The translations under genes and the position numbers were made by a program. Shown one piece after another: positions 8,639 through 17,519 of a DNA stretch of 64,000 bases (positions within the stretch are counted from its first letter, which is position 1; the number at the start of each line of letters is the position of its first letter). Source of the DNA: Curvivirga sp965219885 (GTDB lineage Bacteria; Pseudomonadota; Alphaproteobacteria; UBA8366; Aestuariispiraceae); NCBI RefSeq assembly GCF_965219885.1, contig NZ_CBDCOT010000007.1:62001-126000 (forward strand), in the 5' to 3' direction. The notes beneath the pieces were generated by a model, which saw only the letters and a program-made list of their open reading frames with translations, made no database searches and was not told the DNA's origin.

Positions 8639-10288
8639 TTAGGATTCCATCCACACATCTTCAAAATGCATGTCAAAACTTTGATGCATTTGGAAGCCAT
8701 GTACTGTTGGTGCATAATGACAATATAATGCTTGCCAATATGGTTGCACCAAGTGACCAGAATCTTGCAACATTTGTTCGATATCTTTCATCAATACGCG
8801 GCGTTTATCTGCGTCAGCGATTGATAAAGCTTCTTCTAGCTTTTTATCAAATTCCGGGTTGCTATGCGCGGATTCATTCCATGCAACGCCTGTTTTATAG
8901 GCGAGAGAAAGAACTTGGACGCCTAATGGACGATGATTCCAGTTAGTTACAGAATATGGATATTTCGTCCAATCATTCCAGAAAGTGGAACCTGGCAAAA
9001 TCGTACGTTTTACCTTGATCCCTGCATCGCGTAATTGTGCCGCCACTGCATCAGCAGAGTTTTTGCGATACCCTTCATCCAATGAATGTAATTCATGTTC
9101 AAAATCGCTCATACCAGCTTCTTCAAGCAGTTTACGTGCGGCTTCTGGATCACGTTTTTGTTTTGGAAGTTTTGCATATTCCGGATGCAATGGTGCCACA
9201 TGATGGTTTTCCGCAACGGAGCCTAATCCACCATATCCCAATTGAAGGACAGTGTTGTTATCCACCGAAATCTGAAGTGCGCGACGTACGCGTACGTCAT
9301 CATATGGCGCTTGATTCCCATTAGTACGAATAACCACAGTTGAGGCTGTGAGGGCTTCTGACTTTTCAAGGCCAAGGCTATCCATGATCTCAATATATTC
9401 AGCATCAGTTTGATGGTTGAGTTGTACTTCTTCTGCTTCGAAGGCCGCAATTTGTGCGGATGGATCTGTACCATAATCAATGAAAACGATACCGTCTAAA
9501 TGAACATCGCCATTCCACCATGTGCCATTCTCACGACGTTTTACTTCTGCATTTACTTCTACATCGTGACTTACCAATTCAAATGGACCTGTGCCGATAG
9601 GATTTGCAATTAGATCGCTTCCCATATTTTCGTATTCACGATGAACAATGAAAGCTGGATAATCGGAAAAACCTGCGATTAAGGAAATATCTGGTTTTGG
9701 CAAGTTCAAGACAACTGTGTGAGAATCTTTTTTCTCAATCACACCATCCATAACCTGGCCTTTTTCTTGATCAACCATCACAGCTAAACGTGCGGCCATG
9801 GAATTACCTTCGACCTTACTTTCGCACCAGCGTTTAATATTGAAGATAACGTCGTCGGCATCAAATGTGTCGCCGTTATTCCATGTGACGCCTTTTCGTA
9901 CATTCAATGTATATGTTTTTGCATCGTCAGAAATATTCCAACCTTCCAGCAAACGGCCTTCGAATGTAAAATCATGTTTATAACGTACAAGCGTTTCAAG
10001 GAAGGTGCCTGCGATATTACCCATCTCTGACCAATCAAATGTACGTGGATCCTTTAATTCTTTTACTGTAATTGCAACATTCAAAATACCACCTTTCTGA
10101 GGTGTGGCTGCTTGTGCAATTGATGGTGCTGTCGCTCCCAACATGGCATAGGCGGTGGTTGCTGTTGCGCCAAACGCACTTGCCAATGCCAGAAATTCAC
10201 GGCGATCAACGCCATCTTTTTTTACATCTTCTGCCATATTCAAAATATGCTGTGGCACTGGGTTGCCGTCGCGTTTAAAAAACTTCAT
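8639..10288 (-). CDS. ABC transporter substrate-binding protein, family 5 (peptide/nickel/opine class), Tat-type signal
   Basis: A 549-residue periplasmic binding protein. I chose the ATG at 10288 because AGGAAGG lies 6 nt upstream; an in-frame GTG at 10315 lies before that ribosome site. The N-terminus has a twin-arginine motif (DRREFLALA, about residues 26-34) followed by a hydrophobic stretch ending near AQA-ATPQ, so export should be by Tat as a folded protein. Family 5 features follow: TYTLNVRKGVTWNNGDTF, GTGPFELVSHD and VRRALQISVDN. It is the first gene of the importer operon and lies divergent from the DddP-like gene 620 bp away. Its ligand is unknown; proximity to a DMSP lyase is suggestive only. 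Confidence 0.92.
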   Translation of the reverse strand: MKFFKRDGNPVPQHILNMAEDVKKDGVDRREFLALASAFGATATTAYAMLGATAPSIAQAATPQKGGILNVAITVKELKDPRTFDWSEMGNIAGTFLETLVRYKHDFTFEGRLLEGWNISDDAKTYTLNVRKGVTWNNGDTFDADDVIFNIKRWCESKVEGNSMAARLAVMVDQEKGQVMDGVIEKKDSHTVVLNLPKPDISLIAGFSDYPAFIVHREYENMGSDLIANPIGTGPFELVSHDVEVNAEVKRRENGTWWNGDVHLDGIVFIDYGTDPSAQIAAFEAEEVQLNHQTDAEYIEIMDSLGLEKSEALTASTVVIRTNGNQAPYDDVRVRRALQISVDNNTVLQLGYGGLGSVAENHHVAPLHPEYAKLPKQKRDPEAARKLLEEAGMSDFEHELHSLDEGYRKNSADAVAAQLRDAGIKVKRTILPGSTFWNDWTKYPYSVTNWNHRPLGVQVLSLAYKTGVAWNESAHSNPEFDKKLEEALSIADADKRRVLMKDIEQMLQDSGHLVQPYWQALYCHYAPTVHGFQMHQSFDMHFEDVWMES

Positions 10289-10382
10289 TGTTTTTCCTTC
10301 CTGTTCTGATCTCACAACATTCGTTGTTAAGTTATTTATGATTTTGCGTATTCACATGTTTGGAATATGCATATGCTCTATG

Positions 10383-10434
10383 GCTTTGTTACAAAGCTTA
10401 TCGGCAAGGTGTGATCGCAGCTTTAGTCGCGATC
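10383..10434 (-). promoter_or_regulatory. paired hairpins in the probable 5' leader of the importer operon
   Basis: GCTTTG-TTA-CAAAGC (6-bp stem, 3-nt loop) and GATCGC-N10-GCGATC lie 16 nt apart, about 95-145 nt upstream of the binding-protein start. They could be operators or RNA structures in a long leader. I recognise no known riboswitch. Confidence 0.3.
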
Positions 10435-10856
10435 TGAAAGGATGGTTTTTTAAAGTTTGAAGATGTGATGAAACTTGCTGCGTTCTACACTGTGCAAAAC
10501 GTTTTATTGTCAACTGCAGGTCATTGGAAAGACGCCTATGCGCAAACAATACGAACAAGTAATAACCCCTCACATATTCAAAATTTTTTAACCAGCACAG
10601 ATAGTTTTTTTGCTAGGTTTGATCTTCCGCAAGTACATGACTTATGTAAGTATTCTACCTATTAATCAGTGCAAAAAAGTATCGGCTATTAGAGCTCATT
10701 CCGGTTTCGCTACTGAATGCTAGAGGCGACCATATATGTTCCTTGTACGATTTACTTCATGAAAAAATTCGATATTCGACATTAGTTTTTTTCCGATTTA
10801 CAGAATTACAAAAATGACAACTAATCCGCGGATAACAACAAAGGTCGCCTTCATAA

Positions 10857-10870
10857 TGTGAAATGTCACA
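10857..10870 (+). promoter_or_regulatory. TGTGA-N4-TCACA dyad upstream of the dddP-like gene
   Basis: A perfect 5-bp inverted repeat, 42 bp before the start codon. The arms match a CRP/FNR half-site, but the spacer is 4 rather than 6, so a regulator of another family (for example GntR type) is as likely. Confidence 0.35.
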
Positions 10871-10912
10871 ATAAAGGCATCGTGATACAGGAAATATAGG
10901 GAGGCATTATCA

Positions 10913-12289
10913 ATGTCCGCATCCAATCAATTTGGGTTTTCACGCCATAAAAGAAAAATCGCACCTTTCGAAATACCAGATCACCCTGGGCCAGATGCTG
11001 GTTATGAAGCCTTGGAAGCATGGTCGCGACAAAAGGCAGCAAATCACAACCAGCATGTTATTGGTTATGGAAAATTAGCTGAAGATGAATGGGCTGTCGC
11101 AGGCCTTCCCGAGCCCGATCTATCAGCGATGCGTCGTTATCGAATTGAACGTATTCGTGAACAGTTGCGAGCGAGAGATCTTGCTGGCATTTACCTCTAT
11201 GATCCGTTGAATATACGTTATGCTACAGACACTACAAATATGCAGCTATGGACAACGCATAATCCTGTAAGATCCTGTTTTATTGCGACGGAGGGTCCTG
11301 TGATCTTATATGATTTTCATAATTGTGAACATCTTTCAGATCATTCCGAAGTTGTTGATGAAGTGCATCCGGGCGTGGCGTGGTTCTATTTCGAAGCGGG
11401 CGGGCGTACAGAAGAATTTGCAAAAAAATGGGCAAAGATCACAGCTGATTTAGTGCATCAATATGGTGGTGGCAATAAGCGCCTAGCTTTTGATCAAATT
11501 GATTCTCACGGTATTCCATTTTTAAATCAGCTTGGTGTCGAAGTAATTTATGGCGAAGATTTGATGGAAGAAGCTCGCAAGATCAAATCTGTTGATGAAT
11601 TAACATGTATGCGCCGTGCGATCGTTGCCTGTGAAGCTTCTATGAAAGTCATGGAAGATAATCTGAAAGCTGGTATGACCGAAAATGATTTATGGGCCAT
11701 TTTACACGCAGAGAATATCCGCCGTGGCGGTGAGTGGATTGAAACCCGGTTATTAGCATCCGGTCCACGCACCAATCCATGGTTCCAAGAATCTTCTGCA
11801 CGCGTTATTGAAGATGGTGATCTTGTCTCTTTTGACACAGATTTGATTGGCTCTTACGGATTTTGTGTTGATATTTCACGTAGTTGGTTATGCGGAGATG
11901 GTTTGCCAACCAATGAACAACGCCACCTTTATCAAATGGCAGTAGAACAGATAGAAGCAAATACAAAGATACTGGAACCGGGTATGTCTTTTTATGACAT
12001 GACCCATAAAGCCAAAAATTTGCCTGATGATTATCTACCTAATAGATATGGGGTTCTTTATCATGGCGTTGGTTTGTGTGATGAGTATCCATCTGTTCGC
12101 TATCCGGTGGATTGGGAGCATCATGGCTATGATGGTATTTTGGAACCAGGGATGATTGTATGTGTTGAGAGTTATGTGGGGCGTCATGGAGGCCATGAAG
12201 GCGTAAAGCTAGAAGAGCAGGTGTTGATCACGGATGATGGATATGAAGTTATGTCTAGCTATCCATTAGATGAACGTTTGATGGGGTAA
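10913..12289 (+). CDS. dddP: DddP-like DMSP lyase (M24 peptidase fold)
   Basis: A 458-residue M24 (creatinase/prolidase-fold) protein with the stretches that mark DddP, e.g. DPLNIRYATDTTNMQLW, HAENIRRGGEWIETRLL and HGVGLCDE. Metal ligands can be placed at D308, D310, D320, H384, E419 and E434. Their spacing (2, 10, 64, 35, 15) equals that of the Ruegeria/Roseobacter DddP ligands as I recall them, with an offset of 13. D390 in HGVGLCD corresponds to the catalytic Asp, and Y379 to the substrate-binding Tyr. Family members cleave dimethylsulfoniopropionate to dimethyl sulfide and acrylate in the cytoplasm. AGGGAGG precedes the ATG by 8 nt. It is monocistronic, with a strong terminator after it. 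The alternative, a prolidase-like hydrolase, is less likely given these residues. Confidence 0.87.
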   Translation: MSASNQFGFSRHKRKIAPFEIPDHPGPDAGYEALEAWSRQKAANHNQHVIGYGKLAEDEWAVAGLPEPDLSAMRRYRIERIREQLRARDLAGIYLYDPLNIRYATDTTNMQLWTTHNPVRSCFIATEGPVILYDFHNCEHLSDHSEVVDEVHPGVAWFYFEAGGRTEEFAKKWAKITADLVHQYGGGNKRLAFDQIDSHGIPFLNQLGVEVIYGEDLMEEARKIKSVDELTCMRRAIVACEASMKVMEDNLKAGMTENDLWAILHAENIRRGGEWIETRLLASGPRTNPWFQESSARVIEDGDLVSFDTDLIGSYGFCVDISRSWLCGDGLPTNEQRHLYQMAVEQIEANTKILEPGMSFYDMTHKAKNLPDDYLPNRYGVLYHGVGLCDEYPSVRYPVDWEHHGYDGILEPGMIVCVESYVGRHGGHEGVKLEEQVLITDDGYEVMSSYPLDERLMG

Positions 12290-12300
12290 GTCTTCCTAGA

Positions 12301-12335
12301 AAACGGCCGAAAGAGTATCTTTCGGCCGTTTCTTT
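12301..12335 (+). terminator. terminator after the dddP-like gene
   Basis: A perfect 14-bp stem (AAACGGCCGAAAGA and its complement) with a 3-nt loop, followed by TCTTTGATTT. It may work in both directions for the convergent gene ending at 12370. Confidence 0.8.
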
Positions 12336-12369
12336 GATTTGTGTTTATGTAATTCAGTGAAGCATATCT

Positions 12370-13560
12370 TTAAAAGTCAAAATCATATGGGTGGAATTCT
12401 AAATGCAGGTCGTTATCGGTGTATGGATTTGCCGTAATAACATCCTCATTTAATTCAATACCAAGACCCGGTGCATCATGTGCATATAGATAACCTTCTT
12501 CCCATTTGATAGGTGTTTTTAATACATCCCCGTGGAAGCTTCGCATGTCTTGAATGCTTTCTTGAATTAGGAAGTTTGGCGTAGACAAGCATAGATGTAT
12601 ATTGGCTGCTTCCTCAACAGGACCACAATATAGATGTGGAGCGATTTGAGCATAAAATGTTTCTGCCATGCCCGCGATTTTCTTTGCTTCCCAAATACCG
12701 CCTACACGCCCAACCGCAAACTGCAAGATTGAGGCTGCCCGATTTTGAAGGACTCGAGAAAATTCGTATTTAGAGACGAGACGCTCACCCGTAGACACCG
12801 GAATTTTTGTACCACGTGCAACCAAAGCCATTTCTTCTGGCATATCTGGTGGGGTGGGTTCTTCAAACCAAAGTGGTTCATATTTCTCAAGACGTTGGGC
12901 TAAGCGGATTGCACTTGCAGGGGTCATCTGACCATGTGTACCGAAGAGTAAATCAGCTTTGCTCCCAACTGCTTCACGTATTTTTCTACAGAAAGTTTCT
13001 GCACGATCCATATCTTCCAGATTAATAAAACGTCCATCAAAGGCCGTGTAGGGACCAGCAGGATCAAATTTAATACCTGTAAAACCTTGGGCAACATATT
13101 CTGCGGCACGTTCAGCTGCTAAATCGGAGTCTGCATAGACATTGGTTTTATCTTCTGGCTTTGGATATAAATATGTGTAACTGCGTAAACGATCACGCAC
13201 TTTGCCACCTAGTAAATCATAAACTGGGCGATTCAGTGCTTTACCTTGAATATCCCAACAAGCTGTTTCGATGCCACTGAAGATGCTCATCAAGGTTGGA
13301 TCTGGGCGCTGGGAATATCCTGTCGAATAGACATTGCGATACATCCTTTCAATTTCAGAAGGTGCATTGCCTTTCACATTTCGTTCAAAGACGTCTTCGA
13401 TCATCTTTTCAACTACACTTGGATGGAAGGGTGGGGAATATACTTCGCCAATTCCATCTATGCCGCATGCTGTTGTGAGTTTAACAAAGATCCAATAGCG
13501 CCCGCCAAAATGCGGTGCAGGGGTGGCAACGGTATAAACCTTAATATCGCTGAGTTTCAT
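12370..13560 (-). CDS. mandelate racemase/muconate lactonizing enzyme family protein (enolase superfamily)
   Basis: A 396-residue enolase-superfamily protein with an N-terminal capping domain (about 1-115) and a barrel domain. Two metal-ligand glutamates are visible in PLWFEEPTPPD and STGERL; the late-barrel His is in QIAPHLYCGP. Where galactonate/gluconate-type dehydratases carry D-x-H-G, this protein reads G-T-H-G (in LLFGTHGQM), so the first acidic ligand is missing or supplied elsewhere. The family includes sugar-acid dehydratases and cycloisomerases; the substrate is unknown. It is divergent from the LysR gene at 13763, the likely regulator. The stop is at 12370, 35 bp past the dddP terminator. 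Confidence 0.85.
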   Translation of the reverse strand: MKLSDIKVYTVATPAPHFGGRYWIFVKLTTACGIDGIGEVYSPPFHPSVVEKMIEDVFERNVKGNAPSEIERMYRNVYSTGYSQRPDPTLMSIFSGIETACWDIQGKALNRPVYDLLGGKVRDRLRSYTYLYPKPEDKTNVYADSDLAAERAAEYVAQGFTGIKFDPAGPYTAFDGRFINLEDMDRAETFCRKIREAVGSKADLLFGTHGQMTPASAIRLAQRLEKYEPLWFEEPTPPDMPEEMALVARGTKIPVSTGERLVSKYEFSRVLQNRAASILQFAVGRVGGIWEAKKIAGMAETFYAQIAPHLYCGPVEEAANIHLCLSTPNFLIQESIQDMRSFHGDVLKTPIKWEEGYLYAHDAPGLGIELNEDVITANPYTDNDLHLEFHPYDFDF

Positions 13561-13762
13561 GATTTTTTCCCGTGATCGCTCATAGGTGTCGTTTATGGAA
13601 TAGAGGTTAGCCCTAAATTTATAGAGCTTGTCCCTAGTTTTTTAGCATAGTGTTTTTTCTTTATGCAAAAAACAAGTGAATGGTTATGAGGCTGAGACCT
13701 AAAACTATTTGAAGATATATGTTATAATTTTTGTTGGTTTGATAAGTTGAGGATGTGGGGCC

Positions 13763-14668
13763 ATGGCTTATAATTTACCGCCACTGAACTGGTTGCGTTC
13801 GTTTGAGGCCGCTGCACGTAAAGTTAGTTTTACGGCTGCTGCGGATGAATTGAACCTGACAGCTGCTGCAGTGAGCTATCAAGTACGCTCTTTAGAAGAG
13901 CATTTAGGCTTTCCGTTATTTGAACGTTTGCCTCGTAGTCTGCGCCTGACTGAAATGGGACGAGCTTATTTACCATCCGTGCGTAAAGCCTTTGGTGAAT
14001 TATCATCATCCACAGTAGGCCTTTTTGGTGTTCAGGGTGAGACGTCTATCACCGTACGTGCGCCGATCTCTTTTACCACCCAGTGGTTAGCGCCTAACAT
14101 GTCGGAATTCCGTGATGCTTATCCGGAAGTAGGTATTCGTATCTATACTTCAAATTGGGTAGATAAGTTGATGGGCGAAAAAGTGGATATTGATATTCGC
14201 TATGGTGATGGTAATTGGGACGGTGAAGTTGCTGAATTGGTGTATGAAGAAAATACAATTATCGTCGCAAGCGAGTCATATATTAAGAAGTTTGGTGAAA
14301 TTAACTCACTTCAAGATTTACAGAAACATAGTCTGATTCATGTGATGGGTGTTAAAGACAGTTGGGAGCAATTGTTCCGTAAACATGAAATAGAATTTGA
14401 AGATGATATTAGCTCTATCAAAGTGGATAGTTCTCTGGTGGCCATGAAGATGGCAATGGCGGATCAAGGTATCGCATTGCTTTATCGCAGCTTTGCACAA
14501 GAAGCGCTTGATGATCAAAAGTTGATCGAGCCACTTCATTTTGAAGAAAAGTCAGAGTTTTCTCATTATTTGATTTTGCCGGACGCACGCACAAAGCCAA
14601 GACCGGAGGTTCTTTTATTCCGTGATTGGTTACGTGATAAGGCGCGCAAGGATTTACTAGCGGCTTAA
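13763..14668 (+). CDS. LysR-family transcriptional regulator (GcvA-like)
   Basis: A 301-residue protein with a winged helix-turn-helix at about 6-65 (PLNWLRSFEAAARKVSFTAA, then LTAAAVSYQVRSLEEHL), followed by a LysR substrate-binding domain. It is divergent from the enolase-superfamily gene across a 200-bp gap and converges on matB; its stop codon overlaps the matB stop within one TTAA (14665-14668). Control of the divergent enzyme gene is the simplest reading; control of the malonate genes is the alternative. Confidence 0.9.
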   Translation: MAYNLPPLNWLRSFEAAARKVSFTAAADELNLTAAAVSYQVRSLEEHLGFPLFERLPRSLRLTEMGRAYLPSVRKAFGELSSSTVGLFGVQGETSITVRAPISFTTQWLAPNMSEFRDAYPEVGIRIYTSNWVDKLMGEKVDIDIRYGDGNWDGEVAELVYEENTIIVASESYIKKFGEINSLQDLQKHSLIHVMGVKDSWEQLFRKHEIEFEDDISSIKVDSSLVAMKMAMADQGIALLYRSFAQEALDDQKLIEPLHFEEKSEFSHYLILPDARTKPRPEVLLFRDWLRDKARKDLLAA

Positions 14669-16191
14669 TTGGTGAATAAATCTTTGTAAGTTTCACGAAG
14701 TAGGTTTTTCTGAACCTTGCCCATTGTGTTACGAGGAAGTTCTTCAAGGAAAATATACTTCTTTGGTTGTTTATATTTCGCCAAACTATCTTTGAAATGA
14801 GATTTTAAGTTTTCTTCGCTTAAAGTCTCATTTTGCATTGGAACGATGATTGCGACAACCGCTTCACCAAAATCGGGGTGAGGGACGCCGATAATCGCAC
14901 TTTCATTAACTCCGTTTATATCATCGATTAGCAATTCTAGTTCTTTGGGATAAACATTAAAGCCACCTGAAATAACTAAATCTTTTGAGCGACCGATAAT
15001 AGTAATATAACCATCCTCATCGATCTTACCGAGGTCACCAGTGATGAAAAAACCATCTTCACGTAATTCTTCTTTGGTTTTTTCGGGCATTTGCCAATAT
15101 CCACTAAAGACATTAGGGCCCTTTACTTCTATAGAGCCAATTTCACCATTTGGTAATGGCTGATCTGTTTCAGGATGCATAATTCGAATTTCTACATCTT
15201 CCAGAGGAAAGCCAACTGTACCTGCGCGGCGATCACCATCATAAGGGTTTGATGTATTCATATTGGTTTCGGTCATACCATATCGTTCCAGAATCGCATG
15301 TCCTGTTTTCGCGCGCCATTGATCATGTGTCTCAGCCAACAAAGGGGCAGAACCAGAAATAAAGATGCGCATATTGGAAACATAGTCTTTGCTTAGTTTT
15401 TCTTGTTTTAAAAGACGGGTGTAAAATGTAGGGACGCCCATTAAGGCCGTGGCATTTGGAATGGCATCCATAATAGTATCTGCATCAAATTTTGCCATGA
15501 AGATCAAGGATGAACCTGCCGCAAGCGTTGTATTCGTCGCGACAAATAACCCGTGACTGTGAAAGATTGGTAGCGCATGAATGAGAATATCATCTGAAGT
15601 AAAACGCCAGGTTTTACGGAGCGTGTCGCAGTTACTCCATAAATTCTGATGAGACAGCATAGCCCCCTTGGATCTTCCAGTCGTTCCAGATGTATATAGA
15701 ATTGCAGCAAGATCTTTAGGAGCGCGTGAAACAGGTTTGAAGCCGGATGGCGTTAGTTTAACTTCATCTGTAAGACTTCCTTGTCCATCTACATCAAGAG
15801 TAAGCAGATGTGCCGTTCCACATTGAGTTACTATTTTTTGATAGTTTTTCTCTTGAGACGGATCGCAAATGAAAATCTGAGGCTTTGCATCATTGATAAA
15901 ATATTCAATCTCTTGAGTTGTATAAGCTGTGTTTAGTGGAAGGAAAGCGCCGCCTGCCATCACTGTGCCCAGATATAACTGGATTTGTTCAAGGGATTTT
16001 TCGGCTTGAACTGCAACGCGATCTCCAGGTTTTACGCCATGGTTGACCAGAACTTGCGCAATCTTCTCAGCTTGTACAAATAATTCACCATAATTTATTC
16101 TTTTACCATCTAGTGTAGATGCAAAAATTGCATTTTCGCAGCCCACAGATGATTGACGCAAATGATGGATAAGGTAGTTCTGGTCATACAT
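14665..16191 (-). CDS. matB: malonyl-CoA synthetase (malonate--CoA ligase)
   Basis: A 508-residue adenylate-forming enzyme. The AMP-binding P-loop is ILYTSGTTGRSKGAM, followed by GRYGMTE-type (LERYGMTETN), FITGDLGKIDEDGYI, GRSKDLVISGG and a C-terminal PRNTMGKVQK with the catalytic Lys. It starts 20 bp after the malonyl-CoA decarboxylase gene in the same direction, which supports a MatB role: malonate + CoA + ATP to malonyl-CoA. Other short-chain acyl-CoA ligases look similar, but the pairing makes MatB most likely. No malonate transporter lies next to it; the TRAP system at 28.6-31.7 kb is a distant candidate. Confidence 0.88.
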   Translation of the reverse strand: MYDQNYLIHHLRQSSVGCENAIFASTLDGKRINYGELFVQAEKIAQVLVNHGVKPGDRVAVQAEKSLEQIQLYLGTVMAGGAFLPLNTAYTTQEIEYFINDAKPQIFICDPSQEKNYQKIVTQCGTAHLLTLDVDGQGSLTDEVKLTPSGFKPVSRAPKDLAAILYTSGTTGRSKGAMLSHQNLWSNCDTLRKTWRFTSDDILIHALPIFHSHGLFVATNTTLAAGSSLIFMAKFDADTIMDAIPNATALMGVPTFYTRLLKQEKLSKDYVSNMRIFISGSAPLLAETHDQWRAKTGHAILERYGMTETNMNTSNPYDGDRRAGTVGFPLEDVEIRIMHPETDQPLPNGEIGSIEVKGPNVFSGYWQMPEKTKEELREDGFFITGDLGKIDEDGYITIIGRSKDLVISGGFNVYPKELELLIDDINGVNESAIIGVPHPDFGEAVVAIIVPMQNETLSEENLKSHFKDSLAKYKQPKKYIFLEELPRNTMGKVQKNLLRETYKDLFTN

Positions 16192-16211
16192 ATGAATTAG
16201 CTCGGTTGAGA

Positions 16212-17519
16212 TTATTTGAGTAAACCTGCCACATGTGGTGCGGCAATAACTTCGCCATTATTTACATATGTTTCGTGGTTTTTCTCAATATCTTTAATGC
16301 GGTATTGATAATTTACCATGCAACCCCACGAATTTTTGAGGCCTCGTTTGCTGACATCGCCCATCATATGGAGATTTTCAAGGCGGGCGCCATTCCCTAA
16401 ATGAAAACGCGCTACAGGATCGACAGCGCCACCATCTTGACCTTTGGTGGAGATAAGGTAACGGGCTAGTAATTCGGGCATATGATCCAAGTTAGGTAGG
16501 ACATCCATAACTTCAGTATCATTCTGACAAGCCGTTAAAATACCTAATGTCTCGTTATCTTTACCTGAAAGGTTTTTACTCATTTCTAAATGGGCTTTTT
16601 CTGCCCATTTCCGGAATCCCGGTACGGGTGATAACGTTATAAATGTATCTAATTTCTCAAACTCATGACGTAGATCTTCAACCACTTGTTTGATGAGGAA
16701 GTTACCAAAACTAATCCCTCGCAACCCCGTCTGACAATTTGAAATCGAATAAAATACAGCTGTTGTTGCTTCTTCTGCCTGAATAGGGTCACGTTCATCA
16801 GAAAGGATAGGACCAATGGCGCCGGGTACTTCTTTTAAAAGGGCAACCTCGACAAAGATCAAAGGTTCATTTCCAAGGGCTGGATGAAAATAGCCATATA
16901 GCCTACGATCTGGCGCACCAACTCGTTGGCGTAAATCGTCCCAACCATTGATCTCATGGACAGCTTCATAGGCAATTATTTTTTCAAGAATGGCCGCTGG
17001 TGTGTTCCAATCAATGCGTTGTAATTCAAGAAAGCCTCTATTGAACCAAGAGTTAAATAAATGTGAGAAGTCTTTATCTAAGGCACGTAAATCGGCTTCG
17101 GTTTTCGTGAATTTGAGTAAGTCTGTACGCATCTTTACTAATGAAGATGTGCCGTTTGGTGCTTGATTGAGGCGCCTGATGAGATCCTGACTACGCGGTT
17201 CCGATGCAAAATGTAACATCCGTGCAGCTGTTTCCGTCTGGTCTTTCTGCCACGCCTCAATAGCCTTTTCTAAAGCTGTCGTATCAATGCCAAATGTAGC
17301 TTGAATGTCCTTGAAGAATTGCAGTTTTCTTTCATCATCATCTAGTTGTGCGTAGCTATTTAGAATTTGTGCCGCATGGGCAAGTGTAGTGGCTTCCCCT
17401 TTTTTGGAAAACATAGCTTCGCATTCTTCTGCCAAACTTAGATTTAACATGGACGATGGTGTTCGAAGGGAGCGTCCAATGTCGCTCACTTTGGAAAGTA
17501 AATCGCTTAATAAACTCAT
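16212..17519 (-). CDS. matA: malonyl-CoA decarboxylase
   Basis: A 435-residue protein with the malonyl-CoA decarboxylase layout: a helical N-terminal domain (about 1-170) and a GNAT-like catalytic domain. Typical stretches are GLRGISFGNFLIKQVV, FITLSPVPGFRKW with the active-site Ser, and RFHLGNGARLENLHM with the catalytic His. It converts malonyl-CoA to acetyl-CoA and CO2. GGGAT precedes the ATG. It is the first gene of a two-gene operon with matB, so the pair turns malonate into acetyl-CoA. Confidence 0.92.
   Translation of the reverse strand: MSLLSDLLSKVSDIGRSLRTPSSMLNLSLAEECEAMFSKKGEATTLAHAAQILNSYAQLDDDERKLQFFKDIQATFGIDTTALEKAIEAWQKDQTETAARMLHFASEPRSQDLIRRLNQAPNGTSSLVKMRTDLLKFTKTEADLRALDKDFSHLFNSWFNRGFLELQRIDWNTPAAILEKIIAYEAVHEINGWDDLRQRVGAPDRRLYGYFHPALGNEPLIFVEVALLKEVPGAIGPILSDERDPIQAEEATTAVFYSISNCQTGLRGISFGNFLIKQVVEDLRHEFEKLDTFITLSPVPGFRKWAEKAHLEMSKNLSGKDNETLGILTACQNDTEVMDVLPNLDHMPELLARYLISTKGQDGGAVDPVARFHLGNGARLENLHMMGDVSKRGLKNSWGCMVNYQYRIKDIEKNHETYVNNGEVIAAPHVAGLLK

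Larger units (their letters stand above)
10289..10912. other. 624-bp divergent regulatory region between importer operon and dddP-like gene
   Basis: I found no credible gene here; the short open frames lack family features and ribosome sites. It must hold the promoters of both divergent units. On the importer side there are two dyads (GCTTTG-tta-CAAAGC at 10383-10397 and GATCGC-N10-GCGATC at 10413-10434). On the dddP side there is a TGTGA/TCACA dyad at 10857-10870. The middle, about 10440-10850, is AT-rich without any structure I can assign. Confidence 0.6.

Noticed and set aside
10857..10870. CRP site upstream of the dddP-like gene
   Set aside because: The arms fit TGTGA/TCACA but the spacer is 4 instead of 6, so I list it only as an unassigned dyad.
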